The notes under the pieces are model-generated. The model searched no databases, was not told the DNA's origin, and was given only the letters and a program-made list of their open reading frames with translations. A DNA stretch of 64,000 bases. Source: Marivivens donghaensis. Lineage in GTDB: Bacteria > Pseudomonadota > Alphaproteobacteria > Rhodobacterales > Rhodobacteraceae. The stretch is taken from NCBI RefSeq assembly GCF_011806565.1, contig NZ_JAATOP010000002.1, positions 372,001 to 436,000 of the forward strand, read 5' to 3'. Position 1 is the first letter of the stretch, and every line of letters starts with the position of its first letter. This document shows positions 8,326-26,806 of this stretch, in pieces. The position numbers and the translations under genes are program-made.

Positions 8326-8859
8326 ATGGCGAAACGGTGGTACTCGGTTAGCGTTCTCTCGAACTTCGAAAAGAAGATCGCCGAACAAATCCGCGCCAAG
8401 GTCGAAGAGCAGGGTCTCGAAGACCAGATCGACGAAGTTCTGGTTCCGACCGAAGAGGTCATCGAGGTTCGTCGCGGTAAGAAAGTGCCGACCGAACGCC
8501 GGTTCATGCCGGGTTACGTTCTGGTGCACATGGAAATGTCGGACGAGGGATATCATCTCGTCAACTCGATCAACCGGGTCACCGGTTTCCTTGGCCCGCA
8601 GGGTCGTCCGATGCCGATGCGCGATGCAGAGGTTCAGGCGATCCTAGGCCGCGTCGAAGAAGGTCAGGAAGCTCCGCGTGTGGAGATCCGCTTCGAGATC
8701 GGCGAGAAGGTCAAAGTCAACGATGGCCCGTTCGAAGGCTTCGATGGCATGGTCGAGGAAGTAGACGAAGACAATCAGCGCCTGAAGGTGACTGTCTCGA
8801 TCTTTGGCCGCGCTACGCCGGTCGAACTGGAATTCACTCAGGTCGCCAAGCAGGCCTGA
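8326..8859 (+). CDS. nusG: Transcription termination/antitermination factor NusG
   Basis: 177 aa from ATG 8326; the frame runs upstream to 8284, but the family starts at MAKRWYSV. NusG binds RNA polymerase and couples it to the ribosome or to Rho. The NGN domain (residues 1 to about 115) starts KRWYSVSVLSNFEKK. The KOW domain begins near FEIGEKVKVNDGPFEGFDG. GAGG/GGAG bases lie upstream, closer than usual. It leads into rplK after about 100 nt. Confidence 0.95.
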   Translation: MAKRWYSVSVLSNFEKKIAEQIRAKVEEQGLEDQIDEVLVPTEEVIEVRRGKKVPTERRFMPGYVLVHMEMSDEGYHLVNSINRVTGFLGPQGRPMPMRDAEVQAILGRVEEGQEAPRVEIRFEIGEKVKVNDGPFEGFDGMVEEVDEDNQRLKVTVSIFGRATPVELEFTQVAKQA

Positions 8860-8958
8860 TTGACCTCGTGGGAGGCTAGCGGGCGCGCCCGTGATGCCGG
8901 ACCACACAACTGAACTCCGCCCACGCGTGGTGCGGATGTTGGAAGAAGGAGAGGCCCA

Positions 8959-9384
8959 ATGGCCAAGAAAGTAATGGGGCAGCTCAAGCTGCAAGTCCCC
9001 GCTGGCGACGCAAAGCCGGCACCGCCCGTCGGTCCGGCTCTGGGTCAGCGCGGCATCAACATCATGGAATTCTGCAAGGCGTTCAACGCCAAGACTGCAG
9101 ACATGGACAAAGGCGCTCCGTGCCCGACCGTGATCACCTACTACCAGGACAAGTCGTTCACCTTCGAGATCAAGACTCCGCCTGCGTCGTACTACCTGAA
9201 GAAGGCTGCAAACCTGAAGTCGGGTGCGAACAAGCCGGGTAAAGAGACCGTTGGTAACGTCACCGTTGCTCAGGTTCGCGAAATCGCTGAGGCCAAAATG
9301 AAGGACCTCAACGCCAATTCGGTAGAAGCCGCTATGCAGATCATTCTGGGTTCGGCACGCTCCATGGGCATCGAGGTAAAGTAA
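8959..9384 (+). CDS. rplK: 50S ribosomal protein L11
   Basis: 141 aa, the normal L11 length. It binds the 23S GTPase-associated centre and is needed for stringent-factor activation. The N-terminal domain has the proline-rich [24 protein letters not shown] type segment. The C-terminal domain ends with the rRNA-binding [12 protein letters not shown] good ribosome-binding site (GAAGGAGAGG) precedes the ATG. One base separates it from rplA, so the pair is co-translated. Confidence 0.97.
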   Translation: MAKKVMGQLKLQVPAGDAKPAPPVGPALGQRGINIMEFCKAFNAKTADMDKGAPCPTVITYYQDKSFTFEIKTPPASYYLKKAANLKSGANKPGKETVGNVTVAQVREIAEAKMKDLNANSVEAAMQIILGSARSMGIEVK

Positions 9385-9385
9385 G

Positions 9386-10084
9386 ATGGCAAAACTCGGT
9401 AAGCGCACCGTTGCAGCTCGCGCTGCATTCGAAGGCAAAGAAAACCTGTCGGTCACCGAAGCTGTTGCTCTGGTGAAGGACAACGCCAAAGCCAAGTTCG
9501 ACGAAACCGTTGAAGTTGCACTGAACCTCGGCGTTGACCCGCGTCACGCTGACCAGATGGTTCGTGGCACTGTCAACCTGCCGAACGGCACCGGTAAAAG
9601 CGTTCGCGTTGCTGTTTTCGCTCGTGGCGACAAGGCTGAAGAAGCCAAGGCTGCTGGCGCAGACGTTGTTGGCGCAGAAGACCTGATGGAAACCGTACAA
9701 GGCGGCAAGATCGACTTCGATCGCTGCATTGCTACCCCGGACATGATGCCGATCGTCGGCCGTCTGGGTAAGGTCCTCGGCCCGCGCAACCTGATGCCGA
9801 ACCCGAAGATCGGTACTGTAACCATGGACGTTACCGAAGCTGTTAAGGCAGCCAAGGGCGGTCAGGTTCAGTTCAAGGTCGAAAAAGCCGGTGTGATCCA
9901 CGCTGGTATCGGTAAAGCATCGTTCGACGCTGCTGCTCTCGAAGAAAACCTGAAGGCTTTCGTCGACGCAGTTCAAAAAGCCAAGCCGGCTGGTGCCAAG
10001 GGTGCCTACATGAAGAAAGTCTCGATCTCCTCGACCATGGGGCCGGGCGTATCGGTTGACGTTACTTCGGCTACCGGCAACTAA
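9386..10084 (+). CDS. rplA: 50S ribosomal protein L1
   Basis: 232 aa, full length. L1 forms the mobile L1 stalk and in other bacteria represses its own rplK-rplA mRNA. The family motif [10 protein letters not shown] and the preceding [16 protein letters not shown] block are intact. It starts one base after the rplK stop. Hairpins follow its stop in the 231-nt gap before rplJ. Confidence 0.97.
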   Translation: MAKLGKRTVAARAAFEGKENLSVTEAVALVKDNAKAKFDETVEVALNLGVDPRHADQMVRGTVNLPNGTGKSVRVAVFARGDKAEEAKAAGADVVGAEDLMETVQGGKIDFDRCIATPDMMPIVGRLGKVLGPRNLMPNPKIGTVTMDVTEAVKAAKGGQVQFKVEKAGVIHAGIGKASFDAAALEENLKAFVDAVQKAKPAGAKGAYMKKVSISSTMGPGVSVDVTSATGN

Positions 10085-10315
10085 GAATTTTCGCCGCTAC
10101 GGCGGTGAAATGGCAGGGCTGGAAGCGGCCCTGTCCTGTCCGAGACGGAGGGTGGGGGAAACCTCATAAATCCTTCCTGAGATGGGAAACGAGATTTGGA
10201 TTTCCGTTCTACGAACGGGCGATTCTGGCCTCGGGACCCTGAAACGGACCCGAACGGCCCCCAAGACTTGGGGGTCAACATGAGCCGGGGGAAACCCCAA
10301 ACTTGGAGTGGAACT
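10085..10315 (+). promoter_or_regulatory. Structured rplJ leader between rplA and rplJ
   Basis: The gap holds several hairpins: near 10088-10110 (TTTC.CCG arms), about 10112-10136 (GCAGGGC/GCCCTGT), 10203-10217 (CCGTTC-TAC-GAACGG) and 10260-10276 (CCCCCAAG-A-CTTGGGGG). This is the place where L10-L7/L12 autoregulation acts in other bacteria. The match to a known L10-binding structure is inferred from position only. Confidence 0.45.
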
Positions 10316-10828
10316 GTGGATAGAGCCCAGAAAGAGAAAGTGGTCGAGGAACTCGGCCAGATCTTTGAAAGCTCTGGCGTCGTGGTGGTTGCCCGCTACG
10401 AAGGCATGACAGTTGCTGAAATGCAGGACCTCCGCGCGCAGATGCGCGATGCGGGCGGTGCTGTACGCGTTGCCAAGAACAAGCTCGCCAAGATCGCCCT
10501 CGAGGGTAAGCCGTGCGAAAGCATCGGTGACTTCCTCACGGGCATGACCGTACTCACCTACTCCGAAGATCCGACTGCTGCTGCACGGGTTATGGATAAG
10601 TACGCCAAAGGCAACGACAAGCTCGTTATCCTTGGCGGTGCTATGGGTGAAACGGCCCTGGACCAGGCTGGTGTCAAAGCTGTGGCCCAACTGCCGTCGC
10701 GCGAAGAGCTCATCGCTCAGATCGTGTCGTGCATTGGTGCACCCGCTTCGAACATCGCCGGTGCCATCGGCGCGCCTGCTTCGAACATCGCCAGCATTCT
10801 CTCGACCATCGAAGAGAACGCTGCGTAA
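10316..10828 (+). CDS. rplJ: 50S ribosomal protein L10
   Basis: 170 aa from GTG 10316 (protein start [17 protein letters not shown]), chosen because GGAG lies 7 nt upstream and related L10 proteins start there. ATG 10280 is in frame but has no such support. L10 anchors the L7/L12 dimers at the ribosomal stalk. The C-terminal helix that binds L7/L12 contains a duplicated IGAPASNIA repeat. rplL follows after 74 nt. Confidence 0.93.
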   Translation: MDRAQKEKVVEELGQIFESSGVVVVARYEGMTVAEMQDLRAQMRDAGGAVRVAKNKLAKIALEGKPCESIGDFLTGMTVLTYSEDPTAAARVMDKYAKGNDKLVILGGAMGETALDQAGVKAVAQLPSREELIAQIVSCIGAPASNIAGAIGAPASNIASILSTIEENAA

Positions 10829-10902
10829 GCAAATTGTCTGTCCTCGTAGGGTCTTGCACCCGCACGTTGGAATACACATCTTAAACGAACGGAAAGCATA
10901 AA

Positions 10903-11280
10903 ATGGCTGATCTGAAGAAACTTGCTGAAGAGATCGTAGGTCTGACCCTTCTCGAAGCACAGGAACTGAAAAACATCCTGAAAGAAGAGTACGGCATCGA
11001 GCCGGCAGCTGGTGGCGCCGTAATGGTTGCTGGCCCGGCTGGCGACGCTGGTGGCGCTGCTGCTGAAGAAAAGACCGAATTCGACGTCGTCCTGAAGGAC
11101 GCCGGCGCTTCGAAGATCAACGTGATCAAAGAAGTTCGCGGCATCACCGGTCTTGGCCTGAAAGAAGCCAAAGAGCTCGTAGAAGCTGGCGGCAAGGTCA
11201 AAGAAGGCGCTGCGAAAGCAGAAGCAGAAGAAATCAAAGCCAAGCTGGAAGCAGCTGGCGCCAAGGTCGAACTGGCCTAA
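10903..11280 (+). CDS. rplL: 50S ribosomal protein L7/L12
   Basis: 125 aa. The multi-copy stalk protein recruits and stimulates translational GTPases. It has an N-terminal dimerisation helix ([20 protein letters not shown]), an Ala/Gly-rich hinge (about 38-53) and a C-terminal domain with [12 protein letters not shown] and [12 protein letters not shown]. The normal length and composition leave little doubt. The 239-nt gap to rpoB contains strong hairpins. Confidence 0.97.
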   Translation: MADLKKLAEEIVGLTLLEAQELKNILKEEYGIEPAAGGAVMVAGPAGDAGGAAAEEKTEFDVVLKDAGASKINVIKEVRGITGLGLKEAKELVEAGGKVKEGAAKAEAEEIKAKLEAAGAKVELA

Positions 11281-11317
11281 TTGGTTTCTTCAGGGCGCGG
11301 ATGCGCTCTGGATATCA

Positions 11318-11431
11318 GGCTGGGTTCGCGGTTTCGCGAGCCCAGCCGAACCTGTCTCAGAAGGTGGCATTTTATGAGCCATCTTCTCGGGTAGGTTCCA
11401 ATAGTCGGGAGGCCCCCCTTGGGAAGGGGGC
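11318..11431 (+). promoter_or_regulatory. Hairpin cluster between rplL and rpoB (attenuator/processing region)
   Basis: Three hairpins are visible: 11318-11347 (13-bp stem GGCTGGGTTCGCG, loop GTTT), about 11360-11386 (GAAGGTGGC / GCCATCTTC) and about 11410-11431 (GGCCCCC / GGGGGCC). None has a long T-run. In E. coli this gap holds an attenuator and an RNase III site that set the rpl:rpo ratio; a similar role here is inferred. Confidence 0.6.
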
Positions 11432-11519
11432 CAGGAATAGACTGGAACCCCCTTCTCAATGGGAGACTGCCGCGGCCCCGGCGACATGATCCCGCAGAGA
11501 TCGAAAGGTGATGACGCAC

Positions 11520-15659
<4,140 letters not shown>

Positions 15660-15697
15660 GGCGTTCGCGCCTCATTCACCTCCCCCTTGTTATGTAA

Positions 15698-19912
<4,215 letters not shown>

Positions 19913-19936
19913 TCCTCTCCCCTACAGCAAATACAG

Positions 19937-19963
19937 AAGGCCCTCGCATCGCGGGGGCCTTTT
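19937..19963 (+). terminator. Rho-independent terminator after rpoC
   Basis: Stem AAGGCCCTCGC / GCGGGGGCCTT (one G-U), loop ATC, then TTTT. Confidence 0.92.
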
Positions 19964-20023
19964 GCGTTTTCGCACAGCGATAGAGGCTAGCGGGCGCCGC
20001 AATCCGCTGCTAGCGGTGCGGGA

Positions 20024-20902
20024 ATGGATCACACGCTCGGCAACCGCCGCGGCGCGATGCTGATGGTTATCGGTGCCGCCGCTTTCACTTTGAACGACAC
20101 CTGCCTCAAGGCGCTTTCAGCGCACTTGCCGCTGTTTCAGACGCTATTTTTGCGCGGGGTCGGAAATACCATCATCTTGGGTATGCTGGCTTTTGCCTTC
20201 GGACACATGCGGTTTTCCTACAGCCGTCACGACTGGATGCTCATCGGTATCCGTTCACTGGCCGAGGCCGTTGCTGCTGTGCTTTTCGTGACCGCGCTGT
20301 TCCACATGGAGCTCGCCAACGCGACGGCGATCATGCAGGCAATGCCGATTGTGATGACGGTGGTAGGGGCGCTTTGGCTCAAGGAGAAGGTCGGCTGGCG
20401 GCGGACGCTGGCGACCTTGGTCGGTTTCATCGGCGTGTTGATGATCGTCCACCCGGGGACCGACAACTTCAACATTTATTCGCTGTTTGCGCTTGCGACC
20501 GTCGCGACAGTTTCGATCCGCGATCTTGCAGCGCGCCGGATGTCGGCGAATGTACCGTCGATCTTTGCCGCATGGAGCGCAGCTTCGGCGGTTGCGATTG
20601 TGTGCGGCGCTGGTTCGATCTTCGAAGACTGGCAACCCGTGTCCGGCACGAGCGTGATCCTGCTGTTCGGCGCGATGGCCTTTGTGATGACCGGCTACAT
20701 CATGTCCGTCATGGCGGTCAGGGTAGGGGAGATCAGCTTCGTCTCTCCGTTCCGCTACGCCTCGCTGCTGGTCGGGATCACGATGGGCTACCTCGTGTTC
20801 GGCGACCTTCCCAACGGTTTAGAATTTGCGGGTTGCGTCGTTGTCGTTGCCAGTGGTCTATTCATCCTGCTTCGTGAAAGGTCGTTGGAAAAGGAAGACT
20901 AG
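20024..20902 (+). CDS. DMT-superfamily (EamA) transporter
   Basis: 292 aa with about ten hydrophobic helices in two EamA repeats (about 10-140 and 150-285), the pattern of drug/metabolite exporters. The first repeat includes TLNDTCLKAL and LFLRGVGNT, and the second has YIMSVMAVRVGEISFVSPFR. The substrate cannot be told from sequence. Its TAG stop (20900-20902) directly abuts the GTG start of the next gene, so the two form one transcription unit. Confidence 0.85.
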   Translation: MDHTLGNRRGAMLMVIGAAAFTLNDTCLKALSAHLPLFQTLFLRGVGNTIILGMLAFAFGHMRFSYSRHDWMLIGIRSLAEAVAAVLFVTALFHMELANATAIMQAMPIVMTVVGALWLKEKVGWRRTLATLVGFIGVLMIVHPGTDNFNIYSLFALATVATVSIRDLAARRMSANVPSIFAAWSAASAVAIVCGAGSIFEDWQPVSGTSVILLFGAMAFVMTGYIMSVMAVRVGEISFVSPFRYASLLVGITMGYLVFGDLPNGLEFAGCVVVVASGLFILLRERSLEKED

Positions 20903-21751
20903 GTGGCAGTTCGGCAAATACAGGTGCTGGGGCTTTGCCGCTGGTCGTACCCTTCGCAACCCGGCGCGTTCAAATGGGACGGCGAAACCTTCGACGACTT
21001 GCTCACCCAGATCTACGATCCCGACCGCCTCGCGATGCGGCTGTTGTTCCTCGAACATGTCTGGCTTCCGTCTGTCCGTAGCCAGATCGACAAGGACTTC
21101 GAGATCGTCATGCTGATGGGTAACGACCTTCCGGTCGGGCCGGAGGTCGAAGCCCTCATCAAAGACATTCCGCAGATCAAGCCGGTGTACATGCCCACTG
21201 GGCGGAACCACCGCGAGGTCTGCAACGAGGTGATGATCGCCCACCGCGATCCTGACGCCAAGGTCATTGCGGAGTTCCGCCTCGACGACGACGATGCCGT
21301 CGCTTCGGAATTCGTCGCGATGGCGCGGAGCGAATTCCTCAAATTCCGCCCGATGTTCTATGACGCGACCCGCGTTGCGCTGGATTTCACGAGCGGTTTC
21401 GTCCTCGACGCAGGCGAAGACGTCACCGTGACGCCAGTCGATGCGCGTTGCTGGGTGCCAGGGACGGTGCAGTATTGCCGACCGCATAATCCGCACAGTC
21501 TCCTCGACATTCCGCACCTCGATATCTGGAAGCGGATGCCCGTCATGTCAGATGGCCGCGTGCCGATGTTTGTTCGCGGAAGTCACGCGGACAACGACAG
21601 CAATCTCCAACGCCGTTTACGCGAAAGTGATGGCACTCGGGCGTCTGACGAAGAAATTTCGACGATCCTGCAGGTGCGCTTCGGAATTGACATGCCTATG
21701 TTACGTTCTGCTTGGAAGAAGCACCAAGCCGGTTTGGCCGGACGGAGTTGA
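20903..21751 (+). CDS. Putative rhamnosyltransferase (PF11316-like)
   Basis: 282 aa starting at GTG 20903, which directly abuts the upstream stop; GGAAAAGGAAG upstream is a good ribosome-binding site. The sequence fits the putative rhamnosyltransferase family seen in Rhodobacterales: CRWSYPSQPGAFK near the N-terminus, LFLEHVWLPSVRSQ, and RLDDDDAVASEF with an acidic DDDD cluster (about 127-130) like a GT-A metal site. No TM or signal segment is seen. Paired with an exporter-like gene, it may act in surface polysaccharide assembly. Family recognition is moderately sure; the sugar is not established. The promoter of the str operon overlaps its stop. Confidence 0.7.
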   Translation: MAVRQIQVLGLCRWSYPSQPGAFKWDGETFDDLLTQIYDPDRLAMRLLFLEHVWLPSVRSQIDKDFEIVMLMGNDLPVGPEVEALIKDIPQIKPVYMPTGRNHREVCNEVMIAHRDPDAKVIAEFRLDDDDAVASEFVAMARSEFLKFRPMFYDATRVALDFTSGFVLDAGEDVTVTPVDARCWVPGTVQYCRPHNPHSLLDIPHLDIWKRMPVMSDGRVPMFVRGSHADNDSNLQRRLRESDGTRASDEEISTILQVRFGIDMPMLRSAWKKHQAGLAGRS

Positions 21752-21776
21752 CAGCAGTAGCGACTCTGCTTATAGG
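21748..21776 (+). promoter_or_regulatory. Strong promoter of the str operon (rpsL-rpsG-fusA-tuf)
   Basis: TTGACA (21748-21753, full consensus), a 17-bp spacer and TATAGG (21771-21776). The start is near 21783, giving a leader of about 215 nt before rpsL. The -35 overlaps the stop codon of the upstream gene. Confidence 0.7.
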
Positions 21777-21835
21777 CCAGCCATCCGGGACACGGGGGGA
21801 TTCCCTTTTGCCCGCATATCAGAGCTGAAGTGGAC

Positions 21836-21895
21836 ATGAACCGGGCTACTGCTGCCTTGTTCCTCTGGAAACCGACCGCATTGAACCTCCGGTAA
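21836..21895 (+). CDS. Candidate 19-aa leader ORF upstream of rpsL
   Basis: ATG 21836 to TAA 21893-21895 encodes MNRATAALFLWKPTALNLR. It lies in the rpsL leader and its last codons form the 5' arm of a terminator-like hairpin (21876-21916). The ribosome-binding site is weak (GAAGTGGA). The arrangement resembles translation-coupled attenuation. There is no run of a single amino acid that would tie it to one tRNA. The ORF could be fortuitous. Confidence 0.4.
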   Translation: MNRATAALFLWKPTALNLR

Positions 21896-21916
21896 GGGTT
21901 CGATTGCGGGCTTTTT
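21876..21916 (+). terminator. Terminator-like hairpin in the rpsL leader (possible attenuator)
   Basis: CCGCATTGAACC pairs with GGTTCGATTGCGG (one bulge), followed by GCTTTTTG. It lies downstream of the str promoter, so it can act on that transcript as well as on read-through from the rhamnosyltransferase gene. Confidence 0.7.
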
Positions 21917-21998
21917 GTGCTGGCGCATAGCTAGTGCACTTAGAGATAACCGCGGACCTACGGGGCCGCCTTGAGTGTAGGATAGGGACCAAAGCCCA

Positions 21999-22370
21999 AT
22001 GCCAACGATCCAACAGCTGATCCGCAAGCCGCGTCAGCCTAAAATTGTAAAGTCGAAGTCGCAGCACCTCGAGCAGTGCCCGCAGAAGCGTGGCGTTTGC
22101 ACCCGTGTGTACACTACCACCCCGAAAAAACCGAACTCGGCTATGCGTAAGGTTGCGAAGGTTCGCCTGACCAACGGTTACGAAGTCATTTCGTACATTC
22201 CGGGCGAAAGCCACAACCTTCAGGAACACTCTGTTGTCCTGATCCGTGGCGGCCGTGTGAAAGACCTTCCGGGTGTCCGTTACCACATCCTCCGTGGTGT
22301 TCTGGATACCCAGGGCGTCAAGAACCGTAAGCAGCGCCGTTCGAAGTACGGTGCGAAGCGTCCGAAGTAA
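21999..22370 (+). CDS. rpsL: 30S ribosomal protein S12
   Basis: 123 aa, full length. S12 sits at the decoding centre. Lys43 and Lys88 (in TPKKPNS and RVKDLPGV) are the streptomycin-sensitive residues, so the predicted allele is wild type. First gene of the str operon. rpsG follows after 12 nt. Confidence 0.97.
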   Translation: MPTIQQLIRKPRQPKIVKSKSQHLEQCPQKRGVCTRVYTTTPKKPNSAMRKVAKVRLTNGYEVISYIPGESHNLQEHSVVLIRGGRVKDLPGVRYHILRGVLDTQGVKNRKQRRSKYGAKRPK

Positions 22371-22853
<483 letters not shown>

Positions 22854-22865
22854 GGAGTCCTACCC

Positions 22866-24989
22866 ATGGCACGCGATTATCCGCTTCCGCGCTACCGTAA
22901 CTTCGGCATCATGGCTCACATCGATGCCGGTAAGACCACCACTACCGAGCGTATCCTCTACTACACCGGTAAGTCCCACAAGATCGGCGAAGTCCACGAC
23001 GGCGCCGCGACTATGGACTGGATGGAACAGGAGCAGGAACGCGGTATCACCATTACTTCGGCTGCGACGACCACTTTCTGGCAGCGCCAGGAAGATCCGA
23101 CCGCTGAAGGTACCTCGGACACCAAGTACCGTTTCAACATCATCGACACTCCCGGCCACGTTGACTTCACCATCGAAGTTGAGCGTTCGCTGGCAGTTCT
23201 CGACGGTGCTGTCTGCCTCCTTGACGCCAACGCTGGTGTTGAACCGCAGACCGAAACCGTTTGGCGTCAGGCTGACCGCTACAAGGTTCCGCGTATCGTG
23301 TTCGTCAACAAGATGGACAAGATCGGCGCCGACTACTTCAACTGTGTCAAGATGATCAAGGACCGCACCGGCGGTACCCCGTGCCCGATCGCTCTGCCGA
23401 TTGGTGCCGAGGACAAGCTGGAAGGCATCATTGACCTCATCAAGATGGAAGAGTGGGTCTGGAAGGGTGAAGACCTCGGCGCAAGCTGGGTTCGTCAGCC
23501 GATCCGTGAAGAACTCTCGGACCTCGCTGATGAGTGGCGTGCCAATATGATCGAACTCGCCGTCGAACAAGACGACGACGCGATGGAAGCCTACCTCGAA
23601 GGCGAAGAGCCGAACGAAGAAACCCTGCGCAAGCTGATCCGTAAGGGTACGCTGTCGCTGTCGTTCTTCCCGGTTCTCGCTGGTTCGGCATTCAAGAACA
23701 AGGGCGTCCAGCCCCTCCTGAACGCTGTTATCGACTTCCTGCCGGCTCCGATCGACGTTCCGACCCTGATGGGCTTCTCGCCGGACGACGAGACCGAAGA
23801 GCGCAACATCCCGCGCGAAGCTTCGGACGAGTCGCCGTTCTCGGCACTGGCGTTCAAGATCATGAACGACCCGTTTGTCGGTTCGCTGACCTTCGCTCGT
23901 ATCTACTCGGGCGTCCTCAAGAAGGGCGACGGCATCATCAACTCGACCAAAGGCAAGCGTGAGCGCGTCGGTCGTATGATGATGATGCACTCGAACAACC
24001 GCGAGGAAATCGAAGAAGCATTTGCTGGCGACATCATCGCGCTTGCTGGCCTCAAAGAGACCACCACTGGTGACACCCTCTGTGACGCTCAGAAGCAGGT
24101 TGTTCTCGAAACCATGTCCTTCCCGGATCCGGTTATCGAAATCGCCGTTGAACCGAAGTCGAAAGCCGACCAGGAAAAGATGGGCCTCGCCCTCGCTCGC
24201 TTGGCAGCAGAAGACCCGTCGTTCCGCGTCGAGACCAACTTCGAATCCGGCCAAACCATCATGAAGGGTATGGGCGAACTTCACCTCGATATTCTCGTTG
24301 ACCGTATGAAGCGTGAATTCAAGGTCGAGGCGAACATCGGTGCTCCGCAGGTTGCTTACCGTGAGACCATCTCGCGCGCGGCAGAAATCGACTACACGCA
24401 CAAGAAGCAGTCCGGTGGTACCGGTCAGTTCGCGCGCGTTAAGCTCGAAATCCAGCCGACCGAGCCGGGCGAAGGTTACTCGTTCGAGAGCCGCATCGTT
24501 GGTGGTGCTGTTCCGAAGGAATACATCCCGGGCGTCGAAAAGGGCATCCAGTCGGTCATGGACTCCGGTCCGCTCGCTGGCTTCCCGGTTATCGACTTCA
24601 AGGTTGCGCTGGCTGACGGTGCATTCCACGACGTCGACTCCTCGGTCCTCGCCTTCGAAATCGCGACCCGCGCTGCAATGCGTGAAGGCCTCCGTAAGGC
24701 CGGTGCTAAGCTGCTCGAACCGATCATGAAGGTCGAAGTCGTGACTCCGGAAGAGTACACTGGTTCGATCATCGGCGACCTCACCTCCCGTCGCGGTATG
24801 GTGCAGGGTCAGGATACCCGCGGTAATGCAAACGTCATTGCTGCCATGGTTCCGCTGGCAAACATGTTCGGTTACATCAACAACCTTCGTTCGATGTCGT
24901 CCGGCCGTGCTGTCTTCTCGATGGTCTTCGACCACTACGACGCTGTTCCGCAGAACATCTCGGAAGAGATCCAGGCAAAGTACGCCTAA
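22866..24989 (+). CDS. fusA: Elongation factor G
   Basis: 707 aa. EF-G drives translocation after peptide bond formation. The G1 loop AHIDAGKT is at 17-24, DTPGHVDF is the G3 motif and NKMDK the G4 motif. Domains II-V are complete to QAKYA. TAAGGAG-type spacing after rpsG supports ATG 22866. An 81-nt gap with a GC-rich hairpin separates it from tuf copy 2. Confidence 0.97.
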   Translation: MARDYPLPRYRNFGIMAHIDAGKTTTTERILYYTGKSHKIGEVHDGAATMDWMEQEQERGITITSAATTTFWQRQEDPTAEGTSDTKYRFNIIDTPGHVDFTIEVERSLAVLDGAVCLLDANAGVEPQTETVWRQADRYKVPRIVFVNKMDKIGADYFNCVKMIKDRTGGTPCPIALPIGAEDKLEGIIDLIKMEEWVWKGEDLGASWVRQPIREELSDLADEWRANMIELAVEQDDDAMEAYLEGEEPNEETLRKLIRKGTLSLSFFPVLAGSAFKNKGVQPLLNAVIDFLPAPIDVPTLMGFSPDDETEERNIPREASDESPFSALAFKIMNDPFVGSLTFARIYSGVLKKGDGIINSTKGKRERVGRMMMMHSNNREEIEEAFAGDIIALAGLKETTTGDTLCDAQKQVVLETMSFPDPVIEIAVEPKSKADQEKMGLALARLAAEDPSFRVETNFESGQTIMKGMGELHLDILVDRMKREFKVEANIGAPQVAYRETISRAAEIDYTHKKQSGGTGQFARVKLEIQPTEPGEGYSFESRIVGGAVPKEYIPGVEKGIQSVMDSGPLAGFPVIDFKVALADGAFHDVDSSVLAFEIATRAAMREGLRKAGAKLLEPIMKVEVVTPEEYTGSIIGDLTSRRGMVQGQDTRGNANVIAAMVPLANMFGYINNLRSMSSGRAVFSMVFDHYDAVPQNISEEIQAKYA

Positions 24990-24998
24990 TGGCGAACG

Positions 24999-25021
24999 GG
25001 CAGGGGGCTTTGTCCCCTGCC
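24999..25021 (+). other. Hairpin between fusA and tuf copy 2
   Basis: Perfect 8-bp stem GGCAGGGG / CCCCTGCC with loop GCTTTGT. No T-run, so it is more likely an mRNA stability or processing element than a terminator. Confidence 0.5.
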
Positions 25022-25070
25022 TTCCCAAATTCGGCAGCCTAGCTGCCTGTGAAAGACTAAGGAGGCCATA

Positions 25071-26246
25071 ATGGCTAAGGCAAAGTTTGAACGTTCCAAA
25101 CCGCACGTTAACATTGGCACGATCGGCCACGTTGACCACGGCAAAACCACTCTGACGGCAGCGATCACCAAGTACTTTGGCGATTTCAAAGCGTACGACC
25201 AGATCGACGGCGCACCGGAAGAGAAGGCCCGCGGTATCACCATTTCGACCGCCCACGTCGAATACGAGACCGAAGCACGTCACTACGCACACGTCGACTG
25301 CCCGGGTCACGCTGACTACGTTAAGAACATGATCACCGGCGCTGCGCAGATGGACGGCGGTATTCTGGTTGTTAACGCAGCTGACGGCCCGATGCCGCAG
25401 ACCCGCGAGCACATCCTTCTGGCTCGCCAGGTTGGCGTTCCGGCTCTGGTTGTGTTCATGAACAAGGTTGACCAGGTTGACGACGAGGAACTCCTCGAGC
25501 TCGTCGAAATGGAAATCCGTGAACTGCTGTCGACCTACGACTTCCCGGGCGACGATATTCCGATCGTAGCAGGTTCGGCTCTGGCCGCTATGGAAGGCCG
25601 CGATCCGGAAATCGGCGAAGAGAAGATCAAGGCTCTGATGGCTGCTGTCGACGAGTACATCCCGACTCCGGCACGTGCTGTTGACCAGCCGTTCCTGATG
25701 CCGATCGAAGACGTGTTCTCGATCTCGGGTCGTGGTACCGTTGTCACCGGTCGTGTTGAGCGCGGTGTGATCAACGTTGGTGACGAAATCGAGATCGTGG
25801 GTATCCGCGACACCTCGAAGACCACCTGTACCGGCGTTGAAATGTTCCGCAAGCTGCTGGATCGCGGTGAAGCTGGCGACAACATCGGCGCCCTGCTGCG
25901 CGGTGTTGACCGTGAAGGCGTTGAGCGTGGCCAGGTTCTGTGTAAGCCGGGTTCGGTCAAGCCGCACACCAAGTTCGAAGCCGAGGTCTACATCCTGACC
26001 AAGGAAGAAGGCGGCCGTCACACTCCGTTCTTCGCGAACTACCGTCCGCAGTTCTACTTCCGCACCACCGACGTCACCGGTACCTGCATCCTGCCGGAAG
26101 GCACCGAGATGGTCATGCCGGGCGACAACCTGAAGCTTCAGGGCGAACTGATCGCTCCGATCGCTATGGAAGAAGGCCTGCGCTTCGCGATCCGCGAAGG
26201 CGGCCGCACCGTTGGTTCGGGCGTTGTCTCGAAAATCATCGAGTAA
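25071..26246 (+). CDS. tuf: Elongation factor Tu, copy 2
   Basis: 391 aa, identical to the product at 5586. This is the classical str-operon position after fusA. A strong ribosome-binding site (AAGGAGG) precedes the ATG, unlike copy 1, whose leader is different. Expression can therefore differ while the protein stays the same. The terminator at 26272-26299 ends the str operon. Confidence 0.97.
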   Translation: MAKAKFERSKPHVNIGTIGHVDHGKTTLTAAITKYFGDFKAYDQIDGAPEEKARGITISTAHVEYETEARHYAHVDCPGHADYVKNMITGAAQMDGGILVVNAADGPMPQTREHILLARQVGVPALVVFMNKVDQVDDEELLELVEMEIRELLSTYDFPGDDIPIVAGSALAAMEGRDPEIGEEKIKALMAAVDEYIPTPARAVDQPFLMPIEDVFSISGRGTVVTGRVERGVINVGDEIEIVGIRDTSKTTCTGVEMFRKLLDRGEAGDNIGALLRGVDREGVERGQVLCKPGSVKPHTKFEAEVYILTKEEGGRHTPFFANYRPQFYFRTTDVTGTCILPEGTEMVMPGDNLKLQGELIAPIAMEEGLRFAIREGGRTVGSGVVSKIIE

Positions 26247-26271
26247 TTCGGACCAAAATCCGGACTACAAG

Positions 26272-26299
26272 AAGGGTCGCCAATAGGCGGCCCTTTTTC
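26272..26299 (+). terminator. Rho-independent terminator after tuf copy 2
   Basis: Same stem, loop AATA and T-run as at 6787-6814; part of the duplicated segment. Confidence 0.9.
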
Positions 26300-26333
26300 T
26301 ATGTGCCCTGCAGTGATTTTCCTTATTTTATGA

Positions 26334-26362
26334 TTGATAAGGTGTTCTACCACGTGTATTGG
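26334..26362 (+). promoter_or_regulatory. Possible S10 operon promoter
   Basis: TTGATA (26334-26339), a 17-bp spacer and TATTGG (26357-26362). The leader of about 110 nt contains a GTTCGC-TATCG-GCGAAC hairpin before rpsJ. Confidence 0.4.
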
Positions 26363-26480
26363 GCGCGAGTTCGCTATCGGCGAACGACGGATAGGGGATT
26401 CGTTCCTTGTCTAGGTTCGACGTGGGGAGGCAATGGTGCTCTCTCGACCTCTCAACCAAAAGCCGCGAAAGGCAATGTAT

Positions 26481-26795
26481 ATGGCCGCACAAAGCCAAAA
26501 CATCCGCATTCGGCTGAAAGCTTTCGATTACCGCGTTCTGGATGCGTCCACCGCAGAAATCGTAAGCACCGCGAAACGTACTGGCGCATCCGTGCGCGGT
26601 CCGATTCCGCTGCCGAACAAGATTGAGAAATTCACCGTTCTGCGTGGTCCGCACATCGACAAGAAGTCGCGCGACCAGTTCGAGATCCGCACTCACAAGC
26701 GTCTGCTTGATATCGTGAATCCGACTCCGCAGACCGTAGATGCCCTGATGAAGCTCGACCTCGCCGCTGGCGTTGACGTCGAGATCAAAGTTTAA
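26481..26795 (+). CDS. rpsJ: 30S ribosomal protein S10
   Basis: 104 aa from ATG 26481 ([16 protein letters not shown]). The frame opens at 26433, but AAAGG at 26468-26472 is correctly spaced only for 26481. S10 is part of the 30S head and of NusB antitermination complexes. The loop [19 protein letters not shown] is intact. First gene of the S10 unit; rplC follows after 11 nt. Confidence 0.95.
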   Translation: MAAQSQNIRIRLKAFDYRVLDASTAEIVSTAKRTGASVRGPIPLPNKIEKFTVLRGPHIDKKSRDQFEIRTHKRLLDIVNPTPQTVDALMKLDLAAGVDVEIKV

Positions 26796-26806
26796 GGGGG
26801 ATTACC

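Larger units (their letters stand above)
25070..26299 (+). repeat. 1.23-kb direct repeat containing tuf and its terminator (copy 2)
   Basis: Partner of 5585-6814. Offset is 19,485 bases, same orientation. Confidence 0.9.

Noticed and set aside
22860-26021. 1053-codon open frame on the minus strand across fusA and tuf copy 2
   Set aside because: Antisense shadow of strongly biased, highly expressed genes. No protein motifs, and it crosses an intergenic gap and two certain genes.
26433-26480. N-terminal extension of rpsJ
   Set aside because: The extra 16 codons are unlike S10, and the ribosome-binding site is placed for ATG 26481.
26303-26626. 107-codon ORF before and overlapping rpsJ
   Set aside because: Out of frame with rpsJ, overlaps the likely S10 promoter and has no domain.
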